NCBI RefSeq assembly: GCF_000003605.2 | Contig: NW_003122410.1 | Location: 187,948-232,094, forward strand | Direction of reading: 5' to 3' | DNA from: Saccoglossus kowalevskii | Lineage: Eukaryota; Hemichordata; Enteropneusta; Harrimaniidae | DNA: 44,147 bases | Shown: positions 23,567-35,478 of the stretch, piece by piece | Layout of the letters: every line of letters begins with the position of its first letter | Position numbering within the stretch: the stretch's first letter is position 1 | Notes under the pieces: model-generated | Databases searched by the model: none | Seen by the model: only the letters and a program-made list of their open reading frames with translations | Told to the model about the DNA's origin: nothing | Made by a program: the position numbers and the translations under genes

Positions 23567-25208
23567 ATTAGCATAATCACGTATCCATTTCCAATTTCCA
23601 GAATGTTCAGAAAAGGTTATCCATATTGAAGTAAATTAGAATATTCATCAAAGCAACAGTGACAAGTACTGTATGAAATCGTCAATCACTTGCATATAGT
23701 ATTAATGCCAAGCCAGTGTAATAAACTAGCGCAGATGACAGCACACTGAGATCAGGCAACAAAATTGAACTGCAATCATTTGGGACATCCCATTATGAGA
23801 TACAGGGGTTGAAGGTGTCCAGTGAGTTTCTTCCAATTAGCAGTTAATGGAGAAAAAATATTAAAATTGATGACAGGTTTTCAAGTGATTTATAGCAAAT
23901 TAAAATTAAACCAGGTAGGACATACCATTTATGGAAGGGGTGTTTCAAAAATAACAATATGAGGATATGCAATAGAAAAGTAGTAGATTTGTTAGGAATG
24001 TTGTGTTATGATACAAACTTGATGAAAGTATGTCCTGAAATACACGTACATGTAGAAAAACAATGTGGCAATTTTAGATCATTAATGTTTTAAAATTATA
24101 AAAAAACAAAACAATAAAATATAACAAATACTTTCAGTTATATGTAAATTAAAATGCTCCAATTTTACCATGGACTAATTTACATGAATTTTACATTTCA
24201 GAAAAAATACAATTTTAAAATTTTACCAGTGAACATTTCTAATTGCATCCTAAAAACGATGACTTTTTCATGGAAATGTCATCTCTTAATTAAGTCACTA
24301 AATTGTGATGGTATTTAGCAGGGAAAATTAAAGCTTGCTCTAATACACACATGTACCAACGATGAAATGAATTGAGTTGTGAAAACAGAATTCTGTAAAT
24401 ATAAGAAGACTTTATAATGTATTGATTTGAGCACATCTAAAGTAGATTCTTGTACATTTACATTCATTACAAGCAAATATAACACACACACGCTTGTCCT
24501 ACATTTTCTAATAAAACTAGCATTCCTTTCTAGGTTTCTTTTCAAGATGCCAATTGCTTTCAGCAAAGCAAAATGGATTTTAGGGTGCTTTGGTACTTTA
24601 ATATAGGATGGACCTTTCAAAAGTGGTGGACGGGGGTGAAGATTTGGGGGTTCACATTTACTAATTTTTTTTTTTTGCAACACCACTTGGAAGTAAATTG
24701 TGGTCAGGTTTGTTTGAAAGAAACTTTTTTTTTTCTCCCCTTCTTGATTTAGATTATGTAGGTGTGATGCTACTGTAGCAGTGATTTTTTCTTTTAAGTA
24801 AAGGAATTTGCAGATACAAATATACAACCATTACTGAAAAATATATATTGTTTATGACTGTGACTCGCCGTTTTTAGGATCTTAATGAAATGTTTACTGC
24901 TAGTGCTACAAACGTCATTGTGACTTTCTATTTTAAAGATTCAAAATAAAATAAAATTTTCAAAGATTTAGTTAACAGTATATTATTGGAATGATATACC
25001 ATAGTCGTGAGTTGGTTAACCATTTTAAATAGTACAGTACAATGACTGCAATAAAGTTCTGTGATCACCAGAAAAAAAAAATGTGCACATCTACTGGTTT
25101 GGAATATTAAAATTCAGCAGGTAATGTAAAAGAAAATAACAAATAATTTGGCTGCATCACAAAAACTGACACAAGCTCAAATGGTTATTTCAACACTATT
25201 TGATAAAC
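23567..25208. other. Intron segment, no gene seen
   Basis: Contains the longest non-mam minus-strand open frame outside the minisatellite (24315-24827), which has no ATG at its start and spans A/T homopolymers. I treat it as chance. Confidence 0.58.
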
Positions 25209-25422
25209 TACTGTAAAACGAGTCTTTTTAAGCCATGACATGTTATTTTAGTTAATCTAGCTAATCCATAATTTCGCTAATTCAAGATGATGATTATTTA
25301 AAATAAAGTACATTCTCACAATTAGAGAGTTGATACTTTAGCTTAATTAGGATTCTTTTAATTCGTGCATTGAGTCAAATTTGTTAAAATTGTATCTAGC
25401 TATTTTAATGTGTTTTACAGTA
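25209..25422. mobile_element. MITE E, TACTGTAAAA-ended element (214 bp)
   Basis: Begins TACTGTAAAACGAG and ends TGTTTTACAGTA. The terminal 10 bp are inverted and TA-flanked like family D, but the interior (TTTTAGTTAATCTAGCTAAT, then TAGCTTAATTAGGATT and so on) is different and largely self-complementary. Probably a different family with related ends. Confidence 0.68.
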
Positions 25423-27161
25423 TGAATTCACATCACAGAGAACACATGTTTTATTTTCATCCACACCAGGATTTCAAAGGGTGAGAGAAGTTCTTTTTTG
25501 CAAGCAAAATACATGGAAACAAATTAAGCAACATTTCATTAACAAAACATTATGATGTAAACTATTTTGCTGGTAGTCAAACGTATTGTATTGTTAACAG
25601 ACTTAGGAATGTTATACTATCACCCAGACATCATAGTATTCATTTACTTAAACACCTTACAAAATGTGGAGCACTGTAACCCTGCCCCCCCCCCCTTCCC
25701 CAAAGAAGTATCAGATGCATTGTTTTGTATGGTATATCGCAATAAGATTGGAAACAAATGTCATTGCCATTTAAAAAGATTAAATTTTCCGTCCCAACTC
25801 AAAACAAATATATAAAAATAAAAATTATTAATTATTATCACACATGAAAATTAAAAAAGGAATGCAGAGATACAGTAGGCTTAAAAAGCGTGTTGAGTAA
25901 TACTTGTCCCTCTGTGGTTGGTAACGTAATGAACATTATTATTAACTCTGTAATTATGTTTCAACAATCAGCTGAAGTCATAATTTGTGAAATGTTCTAT
26001 CAATAAAAAAAAATAAGAATTTTGATGTTGTTACAATTTGATTAGCTAAAGTAGATTTAATATTTTTTCTCACAAAAAATTCCTGAAAATTTGTTAACAG
26101 TCAGCTGTTTACAGTTACTTGTATATGCCACAAATCACAAGCCGAAAGCTACATAGTCACTGGATTATCCTGATTTCCCTCACCAGCAAATGTGTGAAGT
26201 ATAAATCTAATCAATTGATTTTTGCCATAATCTTCAAAACAGTTCAATATTAGTTTGTTTCCCATTTGATGTGCTCAGCAAAAATGATGGGAGCTTTGTT
26301 CCTTTGTTTAAAATAAATACCGAAACTTGTCACAAAATTAGATATGGAAATGCCCAGTATGTAGGAAAAACAAAATTTTTCATTGTTATACAGACTTGAT
26401 TTATTTTTTATGAGATCACTCAGGGCAGGACCATTATATTTTTAGGGGTAGCTATGACTGATGTGGGTAGGCAAGAATTTTTTTTTAGGAAAAAGTCTTA
26501 TCCTTTTTTATTTCTTGCAGATTATTATTTTCTAGCATTGCTGCTTCTCGTTCAGGCTACCCCTTCTGTACCCACCTCAATCATTCACCTCTAATTGATA
26601 TTACAAAAGTCTGTTTTATGAGAAAGCAAAGTAAATGCAATGTCTTTGTTTTAACATTCACACAGAAAAAACACAAGCAAATGACTCCCAATAAAATCTC
26701 TGAGAACGGGTGAATGGTAGAGCAGCAAAAACGAAAAAAGAAAACATTCGCAGGAGAACTATTTTACCAGACATGAAGTAACTGACAGTTGAGGTTAAAC
26801 ACGAAAAATACACAAAAGAACAGAAATTGTTATTGAATATAATATGAAATCTTTTCAATATTATTCAAATCTATAGACCAGCTATGCTGTGAATTTAAAA
26901 TAAAAATTAAATTGTATCGACAAACATTAGATTATTTTGACTAAATAGTTCCTCCAAAATCAACAAGGACTGGATTTTGAACAAAAATTTAAGAATAATG
27001 TGATGTGAATAAATGGAATTAATAATGGTGTGTACATATGTGTTGTCTACATGTGCACCATGTTGTATAATTAGTAAATTCCAAGAAACTCCAAATTCTA
27101 CTTCCCAAACCTATTACAGTAGAAAGAAATCTGCATTTCAAGCTAAGCTATCTAAAAAACC
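25423..27161. other. Intron segment, no gene seen
   Basis: AT-rich, with a C11 run near 25685. No gene or repeat was recognised. Confidence 0.58.
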
Positions 27162-27349
27162 AAATTAATTTGCATAATCCTTGAACCTCGCATGCAATAG
27201 TCTAAATACTTGTTAAGTGCAAGCTAAATGTGCATATATAATTAGCCAATTAGCATATTCTATGAACCTCATGCAATAATGTGAATGCTTGTTAAGTGTA
27301 AGCTAAATGTGCATATATAATTAGTCAATTAGCATATTCCTTGAACCTG
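27162..27349. repeat. Roughly 80-bp tandem repeat, just over two copies
   Basis: The word GAACCT recurs at 27183, 27264 and 27343 (spacings 81 and 79). Each full unit carries CTTGTTAAGTGYAAGCTAAA, then TGTGCATATATAATTAGYCAATTAGCATATTC. A partial unit (TTTGCATAATCCTTGAACC) precedes them. Confidence 0.9.
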
Positions 27350-28926
27350 AGTGCAAATAAGTAAGTGATACCGGACAAAATATTGTAAAATTTTATTTTG
27401 CACAGGACAGGACAGTACTGCAAATTTTAAAATGCCATAAACAAGATTTTGCAGTTCATTTGCACACATATATTTATCTGTGACACTTTAGGGACCTGAG
27501 CGCGTAATAAGCAAAGAAAGTCGGAAACACAGTGATACAATAATCAAATAAAGAATGCAAAAAATCCTCATTTAGCATACTCTGGTCTATGTTATGTTTA
27601 TTTAAAGCATACAAAGAATGAAGTACCGGTTCATATCAAGAGTCATGGATCACGCTAACTGGCGTCTGCTTCGCGGACTCATAATAACAATGACGGGACT
27701 CGCATATTGGGACAAATTGCGGTCTTTACTATGATAAAAGGAAAGATAGTGCAATTCTTGTAGTTCTCATATACTGATATGGTTGACGTTTAGTATGTAA
27801 AGTTACGTCAAGTATACACAATCACCACTTAAAGCCAACGTGCATGTAATTACGGCAATCAATTACCGGGCAACAACCATGCATCTTATTTTTTATTAAA
27901 GACAAGGTTTCCAAACATTAGTTCATCTTTTAAGACTATTCAATCTCTTTAAAGCACATGCACTTATATGTAAATGTGCTGTTAATACAGTTGACATAAC
28001 AGATGACAAGTGTTAGGTTGTTAATTCCAAATGAATCAAAACAATTTTGTCTACCAATTATAACAGACACGTAATCTCAAAACCAATTCACCAAAAAATT
28101 ATATCACTGGTTCTGAGACTGTGCCATGCATTTTTGTCTTGTTTTTTTTTTTTTTTACTTACTGTTTTTTCTTTCAGTTTCACAGTACTTTGGCAGAAAT
28201 AAAATAAAGTGTTAACAGATGCCTGTGCTGACCAGAAACAAATCATTAATTATGTCTGACCTCACAACAATAATTTTTATGGTCATGTGACCTCTCAAAT
28301 CAATGAGAATGAAACATCCAGAGTCATGAACATTTCAAAAACCAATATCCTTGTAAAAATAACATTTCAAGTTGAAAAGTTATAGATAATGGCCTTTAAA
28401 GTGTCAATTTTTAACTTATATTTCCTCAATTAGTTTTCATCATATAATTGCCAATTACCTCTGACACACATCAAGTACTCCAATCTAATAGCACAGGAAC
28501 CATACTGAGAAAACAGCGACAACCAGTCTTTGAATTTATTCAAGGAGTGTTTCCATGACAACTTATTTAAAGTCTGAACAGAACAATTATAATAACTGCG
28601 CACATACTTTTAAGTAACAATAAAATGTTCATTTCATTCATGATCTCAAATTTTTTGCAGCATATCCCCCATTATAAATTAAGAATGGGGATATTTGGTC
28701 TGTGGTAATTAAATTATTGAACAATTGGGCAATAATTGCATTTAATTTTTCACAACTATGTGAGTTGAAGTGAAACAATAAATCTGGGTCTGTCCCACAA
28801 GGTGTTACTCAACTTACTTTGAATAAGGGAGTCATTTTATGAATCCAATGGATGTCCATTCTTTAATTTAAAATTTTCCAACTACATTGAATGTGGTTGG
28901 TTACCAGCTAAAAAAACCTGCCCCAT
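27350..28926. other. Intron segment, nothing recognised
   Basis: AT-rich non-coding DNA. Confidence 0.58.
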
Positions 28927-28959
28927 CAGAGGCCACCGCTTGTGCACGGGTGACCTCTG
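28927..28959. repeat. Imperfect hairpin CAGAGGCCACC / GGTGACCTCTG
   Basis: An 11-bp stem with one mismatch and an 11-base loop. The right arm holds TGACCT, a nuclear-receptor half-site. It is GC-richer than its surroundings. Confidence 0.6.
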
Positions 28960-31214
28960 ACACCAAGTCACCCACATCAAATTTTTTGTATTTTTTAAAA
29001 GACATATAGTCCTTATGTCAAGAGTCAATTTGCTTGAGAGGTTGTCATGACAACCATTAATTGACCGTAACTGTCTCCCCAAACTGACCTTAAAAATAAA
29101 TGACCCGTGGAAAAAGAGTCAGAGTTAATAATGAACTTTTTTTTGATTCAGAACTCAAATTACACATTAATGGTAGTTGTTACATTTCATTTTAGCATTC
29201 CTTGTGATGAATAATTCAGCAGAGAAATAGGTACTCTCAGGCCTTGTATGTGTACATTAATTGTCGCAGTCACTTTATGAATGCTCAGCAAGCTATAAAA
29301 AAATTCGAAAGCGTCCGTGTCTTAACAGCAATATATGAACCAGTACGCTGATTATTACATTAAAAAATGGCATCAGTTTTTTTCACCGTTCATCTATTAT
29401 ATTAGAGGAGCTTCATCTAAGGCAGTGCATGTCTCCGATGGTTGCCCGCAGGGGCTATAAAAAGTGTCCATTTGCATTCTCGACCAACTTGTGGCATGTA
29501 GACATTTGAATGGCCCCCCTAGGCTTGGAACTTCACAAAGCCGGCCAGGATCAATAGTGCTTGACATGGCTGTCCTACCAAGGAACTGACACTTGTGTTT
29601 TTAAAAAGAATACTAAAGGTATATAATTGCAAAGTTTACATAGACTAGTTCCCAGGTATGTAAATATATTTGTTGTATAACGTTACGAGTTTTTACATTT
29701 TACAATTTTTCAATATGAAAAACATCTTTTGATGTGAACAGATAATTATAAAAAACCTGCTTTCAATTAATATTTTAATTTTAAATAATTAATTTTACTC
29801 TAGAGAGCATACTTTTGAAAAAAGAACTATAGTATTGAAAATATAATTTGCTATATTTTAAATGGTGGTTCAAACACTTTCTTTATAGAATAGAAGAGCT
29901 ACATTTTGACCTCTCTTTGGCTAGCACCAAGGACAAAACAAAATTGGATGAATAATTCCGAAGGTTTTAGTATAACGAGTTTAGACAGGTTTATTCACTG
30001 TTCTCGGCTATCTTGCTTCAATTGCTACAGGGGATTTTTTTTTTAAACAAAATGACATTATTGACCTAAATTGGGATTTTTATAGCACAGCAGATGACTG
30101 TACCCACACCTTTTTCAGAGCGCCACACTTTTCCGATGTTTTATTAAATATAAGGGAAAAGTTATTGCATGTCATTTTGCGAACATTTCATTACACATCC
30201 ATTCTACGCTAGGTTTAATAATGTAACACTGTCAATTATTTTCAAGAGAATTTAGACAGACAGTCTGCGAACAACAGGCGACACTGGGAGGCCCTGCATC
30301 CACGGCGGAGACACGGCGAATCAAGGCATTTGGGATACACGCTAGAACACAGTTACACCGCACGGACAAACCTGGTCAAATTTCACAGTAATTTGATAGT
30401 GTTTCAAAATGTGGCGAGTGAAAATTCTTGATAATTAAAAACTCCCGTTTAAACTCTTTCATAAAGCACACGCCGAGAAAAGAGTAACACCCCCACACGT
30501 ACAAAAAAACAAATTACCATAATTTGCACCGCACACTCGTCAAAAACATAAAGCGATGATGTTTTAATTTTAAAGTGTTTATCTCATTTACTCGCACCCA
30601 TTATAGCACCCCTGTTGACAAAAGAACGTTATTTGGGTTTACGTTAATAACAACGTGAAGATATTTAGCAGTGAACCCACTTTAGAGAGACCGAGATAGC
30701 GAGGTCAATCCGCCGACGACGGGAAAATCCAATCATTCGGCAATATAAACAAATCGGTGATCTAATGTCAATGACACGGACCCACGACACTGGACACGAT
30801 GAATACCGTCGATGTCCTGGGCGACCTGTTAAATTGTCAACTAAATTGAAACGAAACTGTCTACCCTATCAGAGACGGCTCGTGGAAATGTGCTTGGGAA
30901 ACGCGAGCCGCCAGCAACACAAAGGTATCGACACACTCTAATGGCAGCCCAATCTGACTGCATAACAAGTCCAGATGACTTCCTCGACTCGGCCTCCACA
31001 ACTAAGGGCCATTTCCGATCGCTCCGATCTGAAAGCGGAACACCGTTGTAACGACGTCGTGTTTAGGGAGGGGTTGCGTATATTTCCGCTAGCATTTTCG
31101 GAGTCAGTGAGAAAATATCGAAGTGTAAAGTCGAACGCTATGAAGCGCTCAGACTGACAATAAACATAAAGGAGCAACACTATAATAGGCAGCTAGCTGT
31201 GCATTATATCTTAC
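28960..31214. other. 5' part of the intron; CpG content rises towards exon 1
   Basis: From about 30230 to exon 1, CpG dinucleotides become clearly more frequent by eye (for example 30290-30320, 30690-30720, 30880-30910, 31010-31110). This suggests that the unmethylated promoter zone extends into the intron. A smaller GC-rich patch with CTATAAAAAG and ATTTGCAT lies at about 29410-29560. Overlapping open frames on both strands at 30938-31180 are not protein-like. Confidence 0.5.
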
Positions 31215-31535
31215 CGTCAACAACTGATTTCGTAAATTACTATTACAGTCGCTCCCCGTTCCACTACCAGTATTGTTACTGCTGCCAGCATCACACCGAG
31301 AATTTCCCTTGTTTTGTCCAGGCTCCTGTTTTAAACTCTTCTGCTGTTTTTTGGCCCGAGCTTCGAGGACACGCCGATGCAGCAGATATGTCTCGTGTGA
31401 TTCTTGCTCGAACCTGGCAGCCTGTGTACGTTCGTAGCGGGCCTGGCAAATGTTGTGGTGTCTTCGGCATAACTCGATCCGTTTTCTAAGACGATCCACG
31501 ATGGCTCGCCTTTTGGGGGACACGTAATCCCCCAT
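31215..31535 (-). CDS. mam: Mastermind-like Notch co-activator, coding exon 1 (N-terminal CSL/Notch-binding domain)
   Basis: Encodes residues 1-107. Residues about 8-65 form the MamL-1 domain: a long basic helix with the hallmark RIELCRRHH, then an ARYE segment and an LLHRR/ARAKK stretch. In this family the helix lies in the groove formed by CSL (RBPJ) and the Notch intracellular ankyrin repeats, in the nucleus, and recruits p300 and Mediator kinase. After it come a lysine/glutamine linker with LKQE (K69, a SUMO consensus) and a Gly/Ser/Asn-rich tail. The start is the ATG at 31535-31533: it has A at -3 and G at +4, and although the frame stays open upstream to about 31700 there is no earlier in-frame ATG. 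The exon ends ACG|GTAAGA, a good donor, after exactly 107 codons (phase 0), matching the phase-0 acceptor of exon 2. It sits in a CpG-richer zone than its surroundings. Family assignment is firm; which paralogue it represents cannot be said. Confidence 0.94.
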
Positions 31536-32200
31536 ACTATGCTGGAATACAACTATGGTGCCTGTGTTACCGGGGTCAGCCCCGACAGGGGTTGGAACAA
31601 TTGTAGAAATCGGCCGGAATTCGACGCTACGATGTGTACTGCTTGATTGTGTGTATAGTAGTGTCCCACAATCACTCCCACTCACACAATGACTTCTCAA
31701 CGCTGGCTAATATGCATAAAGCAGTCGACCTGGTCACCCGTTGTCCCAAACATCCGCGTCCAATACAAGCTAATGTTGGCCATCTACGAATCGAGAACAC
31801 GCTAAGAACTCTTGATTTTCGTCAAAATATTGAACAAGTAATGCAATCGTACCAATCGAGTAGCAATAATATTTTTAAAAGAGCACGTATGATAAACAGC
31901 AGTGCGATGCCGAATTCGAAGCCATTCAAGAAATCCTATACGAGACTCGACCACTATCACTGGGGGTGTTAGCTAGCTAGCAGACGAACTTTGCGTTGCT
32001 CATACACGACTTATCACGCACAACGTGAATATTATATCCGATTTTCTTTACAAAAATAAACCAAACAGTTCAAAGTCTGAATTGTAAAAAAGCTGCGTTC
32101 AGTACATAATGGCAGTATTGGCGTCTATAGAAAAGGATACTTGGCTTAATGTTTCGGGTTGACCTCCCTGGGTCCTATATATGTAAAATATGGGTTGTCT
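31536..32200 (-). promoter_or_regulatory. Probable 5' UTR and promoter side of mam
   Basis: This lies directly upstream of the mam ATG on the minus strand and is richer in CpG than the flanks as far as about 31980. A CCAAT box reads on the minus strand at 32121-32117. No TATA box at a convincing place was seen, and the transcription start is unknown. An antisense open frame (31634-31972, plus strand) overlaps here but has no recognisable protein features, so it is not called. Confidence 0.45.
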
Positions 32201-33193
32201 GAGCTACCCTTCCCAAAGCAATTTATGAACAATGGATCGGTCGCGTCAATTCTAAAGTAGGGTCCGTAATGTGCAGAGCTCTATACAAATGTAGCTTGGC
32301 CTAAATTGACAACATTATTTTGTCTATTTAATCTCTGCAATCAACGACAGCATTGAAACTGCGTTTTTCTATTATTTTTCTTAATCACAGCATTGACGGA
32401 ATTTTGTCATTTGTTGATTACCACACAAACCGCAGTCGATCGTTTAAAAGACCGGACACGTCTCCAAATCCGACCTATAATAGAAGTTCACGTTTTATTT
32501 GATATTTAACTTGTGATTGTCATATACAGTTTCTTGAAAGAGTGGTTTTCACGAAGATTCCATGGTTTGCTAATTACAACAGATATTTATATTTTTCACT
32601 TAAAACGACAGTAATGTGTCTCCCTATCTACTTCGTCTCCCATCTGTCAACCCAATCAGTATCCGTATGTGCAAACTGGTACCGACTCAATTTGTTGAGG
32701 TACTAGTATTTGATTTTCTGTCTATATTTCATCCCCTGTAAACGGTCACACTCTTCAAACACTGGTCGCGTTCTTTCACACTAAAGAGGACAATAAATGA
32801 CATTGACCGGGGCACGCTTCCCACATTTGCTACGTAATGCGAAAACAAAAGAAGATCCTTGAATCATGTCGAGCGGCAAGCGCCGCGGCAGTACAAACTG
32901 GTTACATAAGAACGCGCGTGCAGAGAATTAGATCGGTGCCGATACTATAGTTACAATAACGTTTATGGTGTAATTGTCACAGTCACGATTTTACAAACAT
33001 TCATGTTTTTTGTCACTGAACCTACTTTTAATTCCTATAAATTATGATTTATGTTCGTGACTTTACCGTATTTTCTTTCTAGCGGAAGTGACGAGTTGTT
33101 TAAAAATAACTATGTACAGTAATATTCTTAGAGAATAGCGCTGTTGCTTTCAACAGATTGAGGCGTCATATGATTTTTGCTTAAAGTGTAGAG
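32201..33193. other. Upstream flank of mam, no gene seen
   Basis: Mixed composition, non-coding. Nothing recognised beyond scattered short motifs. Confidence 0.58.
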
Positions 33194-33240
33194 TTTTTAT
33201 TAATTAATTAATTAATTAATTGATTTATTTATTTATTTAC

Positions 33241-33275
<35 letters not shown>

Positions 33276-33277
33276 TT
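33194..33277. repeat. ATTA/ATTT tetranucleotide microsatellite
   Basis: Several ATTA units pass into about 17 ATTT units, with single substitutions (GATT, ACTT), and run straight into the N gap. The gap is probably caused by this repeat. Confidence 0.97.
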
Positions 33278-33631
33278 NNNNNNNNNNNNNNNNNNNNNNN
33301 NNNNNNNNNNNNNNNNNNNNNNNNNNNNNNNNNNNNNNNNNNNNNNNNNNNNNNNNNNNNNNNNNNNNNNNNNNNNNNNNNNNNNNNNNNNNNNNNNNNN
33401 NNNNNNNNNNNNNNNNNNNNNNNNNNNNNNNNNNNNNNNNNNNNNNNNNNNNNNNNNNNNNNNNNNNNNNNNNNNNNNNNNNNNNNNNNNNNNNNNNNNN
33501 NNNNNNNNNNNNNNNNNNNNNNNNNNNNNNNNNNNNNNNNNNNNNNNNNNNNNNNNNNNNNNNNNNNNNNNNNNNNNNNNNNNNNNNNNNNNNNNNNNNN
33601 NNNNNNNNNNNNNNNNNNNNNNNNNNNNNNN
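33278..33631. other. Assembly gap (354 N)
   Basis: Unknown bases next to the ATTT microsatellite. Nothing can be said of the contents. Confidence 0.99.
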
Positions 33632-35272
33632 CTGACCTTTATACCCGGTTGAGCCCAAACACAGTGACGTCACTTAGCAGGTTGTGGAGGCGATGTCTGT
33701 CTGCTCACATAAGAAATAGTTTATGCAAACAGTTTTCATTTATTTTTAATGTCGACAATCTCTTTTTGTCCATATTTGAGCAAATATGGCGTGTTTTACG
33801 TAAGTCACTCACTCTCTGACGTCAACTTGAAGGAGACGCGCTACTCAAGTTATGTCTACGCAAACCGTCGCCATTACCTTTTGATCGCTATAGCAACGGA
33901 GTATGTTGATAACCAGGGAGATACATTGAAAAGAGCAGCAAATACACCGTGCCACGAATGACTGTCACATAAAACCATGCATGTTATAGTATTTTTTGTT
34001 TTCATTCACCATCACGCTAAATCAATGACAAGATTTGGGCCGCCTCTCCGGCTCGCCTTGCGACCGCGTGAGTCATGACGGTCAACATCAGTGGGCACGA
34101 ACATTTTCCAGAGTTTGACGGTATCAAGTCTCTGTGATGGCTTCGTGCGGATGCTTTGCTGTTTTGTTTCCTAGCAAAATCAACAGTGTCCTTTTGAGGT
34201 GTAACACTTAAGAAAGAATTCTAAAAATTCCACAAATTCCTACCCACAGTATGAGTAATTTAGCACACTATGCTATGTTTAGACGCGCGCCTTTCTGTCC
34301 CACATATTTGAGTCGTAGCCAGCACTTGAATTTTAACTTCACGCCCAAACAAACCACCCCGATAACGTCATCAAGGAATAATTTGGCAATAACACATTCG
34401 GATTTGAAATTTGTTTATATTTTAATATTTGTCAGTGTTTTAGTTTTCGCCAGTTTGATCACCTTTGAATGACTTCGTGTGTCATTGCACGTTCTGAAAC
34501 GTATTCGTGAAATCGACTGTAACGGCTTTCGCCCACGGCTTTCCCCTTGTACATACAGCCCACAACACAGCATATACTGACGTTCCTAAACGCCAACACA
34601 TTCGGATACTCTGATATCAATTCACACACGAGAAAATACGTATGTAGATGTGTGACACACGATCCACGGTCCATTGTACAAACAACCATAACACCCTCTG
34701 TATTGATGTCACGGTTTTCTACCCACATGAACAAAACATTCTAAAGATGAACCATAAATTTGACTACAGTTCTAATCTCGTCTCAGTGATGACCACATTT
34801 AACACATCTGACTCCAGTTGTGATTTGCTATTATTATTTTTTATGAATGATTTTTTGTTTACACTAATTTTTCAGAAATGAAAACGGCAGATGTTCCGAG
34901 CGACAGAACACACGTCGTGTTGCGTTGCTGGCGGACCGCGATAGATAGATCACTTGTCTGTTTGGTTTTGTCGATGAACAGCCTAGGAAGGAAATTCAAA
35001 CTTGTCGCCGCTCACGCAAGCTTCGCCCATATCGCTTTCAATAGATCAACTATGAACATTTATCCGCAGCGCTACTGATCATGAATACTTAGTAATTACT
35101 ATGTAATGTGGTTTAACATACCACGTGCTTACTCATCGATTTTCTGCAAAATGTTGTCAGATTATTAGATTCAATGAGCATGTGTGAAATATGCAGACGA
35201 ATGCATCTCAACTTGAAGAAATATATTACTAGAAATTGCGTATTAATTACGAAAACAACTTATTCGTTATCA
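33632..35272. other. Upstream flank, no gene seen
   Basis: Several short overlapping open frames on both strands (34251-35078) share the same DNA and have no protein-family features. I see no gene. Confidence 0.55.
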
Positions 35273-35478
35273 CTGTAAAATGACTAATTTTCACTGGGTT
35301 TAAATTTCACTGATTTACCATTTCAGGCATATTCAGTGGGTTTTAAATTCACAGTTTTATAATTTAGATGTGTTCTATGCTAAATTTTACATATTCACTG
35401 GGTTTTAATTTAGCGCATTTTCCAGTCAGCGAAATAAGCTAAATTGAAACCCGGTGAATAATAAATCCTTTTACAGTA
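35273..35478. mobile_element. MITE F, CACTGTAAAA-ended element (about 206 bp)
   Basis: CACTGTAAAATGACTAATTT at the left and CTTTTACAGTA at the right. The interior repeats a CACTGGGTTTTAAATT word three times, plus one inverse (AAACCCGGTGAATAA), so the element is largely self-complementary. The ends resemble families D and E. Confidence 0.7.

Larger units (their letters stand above)
14240..31214 (-). other. mam: Intron 1 of mam (about 17 kb)
   Basis: Bounded by GT (31214-31213) and AG (14241-14240) on the minus strand, in phase 0. I saw no further MAML-like exon in it. The open frames inside are short, AT-rich and mostly lack an ATG, for example the 170-codon one at 24315-24827, which starts at TTG and spans homopolymers. 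The intron holds the D2-D5 and E MITEs, an 80-bp tandem repeat, a G-quadruplex motif and a few palindromes, listed separately. An unrecognised small 5' UTR or alternative exon cannot be excluded. Confidence 0.88.

Noticed and set aside
24315-24827. 170-codon open frame in the intron, minus strand
   Set aside because: It begins at TTG, spans A/T homopolymers, has a random-looking composition and resembles no family I know.
31536-31700. N-terminal extension of mam upstream of the chosen start
   Set aside because: The frame is open but has no ATG before 31535, and the ATG at 31535 has a strong context (A at -3, G at +4).
31634-31972. 112-codon plus-strand frame antisense to the mam 5' region
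   Set aside because: It overlaps the likely promoter and 5' UTR of mam and shows no protein features; a chance frame in CpG-richer DNA.
32818-32825. TTCCCACA (CSL/Su(H)-type site) 1.3 kb upstream of mam, suggesting Notch feedback
   Set aside because: An 8-base match is expected several times by chance in 44 kb; similar sites occur at about 2225 and 40728, with no clustering.
33220-33819. Long open frames across the N gap
   Set aside because: They consist of unknown bases plus ATTT microsatellite.
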